From the NCBI GenBank assembly GCA_964343305.1, contig CAYFJO010000613.1, positions 1 to 5,723 of the forward strand: a stretch of DNA of 5,723 bases, given 5' to 3'. Positions 5,629 through 5,723 of this stretch are shown here, piece by piece. This stretch comes from CAYFJO01 sp964343305. GTDB taxonomy: Bacteria > Planctomycetota > Planctomycetia > Pirellulales > Pirellulaceae. Below the pieces are notes generated by a model. The model saw only the letters and a list, made by a program, of their open reading frames with translations, had not been told where the DNA came from and made no database searches. Each line of letters begins with the position of its first letter. Position 1 is the first letter of the stretch. Made by a program: the position numbers and the translations under genes.

Positions 5629-5723
5629 TCAAAAATAAGTGCCCAAGAAGAACGCCGCTCCGACGATCAAAACGATGACGAGGAAAAGAATCCCCAGCGA
5701 CGTCCAGGAAACGTCGCTCAGAT
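5629..5723 (-). CDS. C-terminal end of a membrane protein (partial)
   Basis: Entering from the right edge on the minus strand, one frame reads LSDVSWTSLG, then a strongly hydrophobic run ILFLVIVLIVGAAFFLG ending TYF and a TGA at 5629-5631. The hydrophobic run is long enough for one transmembrane helix that sits at the very C-terminus with almost no tail. Only 30 residues are in the window, so it could be the last helix of a larger protein or most of a tiny membrane protein. The frame was missed by length-based ORF finding. Family unknown. Confidence 0.55.
   Translation of the reverse strand, partial: LSDVSWTSLGILFLVIVLIVGAAFFLGTYF

Noticed and set aside
5432..5632. Minus-strand open frame of 66 codons starting with a hydrophobic stretch
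   Set aside because: It reads through repeat B; the same repeat gives a similar LACRFPSRYDRG peptide upstream of the FAH gene, so the resemblance comes from the DNA repeat.

Overview
The window looks like chromosomal DNA from a bacterium with moderately high GC. A planctomycete (Pirellulaceae-like) is my best guess. The reasons are an M60-type metallopeptidase with a Sec signal, a fumarylacetoacetate-hydrolase-family protein that also carries a signal peptide, loosely packed genes with weak ribosome binding sites, and decayed IS91-type transposase pieces among dispersed repeats. This placement is inference; there is no rRNA or other phylogenetic marker.

Layout. Positions 1-41 may hold the last codons of a plus-strand gene. 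Positions 220-2445 (+) encode a secreted 741-residue M60/TCAF-like zinc metallopeptidase, with a perfect 12-bp palindrome abutting its Shine-Dalgarno sequence. It converges, across only 36 bp, on a minus-strand gene (2482-3429) for a 315-residue FAH-family protein with a signal peptide and an unusual Thr/Lys/Glu-rich insertion. Everything further right also reads on the minus strand: a four-helix membrane protein of unknown function (3969-4430), an unrecognised acidic 160-residue protein (4938-5420), and the last 30 residues of a membrane protein cut by the window edge (5629-5723).

The spaces between these minus-strand genes are filled with repeat debris. Repeat A (about 140 bp, two direct copies, about 86% identical) lies at 3746-3886 and 4799-4938. 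Repeat B (55 bp, two direct copies, 46/55 identical) lies at 3467-3521 and 5538-5592. Between A and B of the left pair sits a fragment of an IS91-type (Y2/HUH) transposase that keeps its YxxxY motif. Beside the right-hand A is a second fragment that resembles the zinc-ribbon C-terminus of the same family. An isolated 11-bp inverted repeat lies at 4473-4506.

The genes do not form a recognisable pathway. The two large proteins are both predicted to be exported, but they face each other and are unlikely to share a transcript. I found no CRISPR array, tRNA, rRNA or recognisable defence system. The best leads are the repeat A/B architecture around transposase debris, including a promoter-like spacing conserved in both B copies just upstream of genes, and the exported FAH protein with its insertion.
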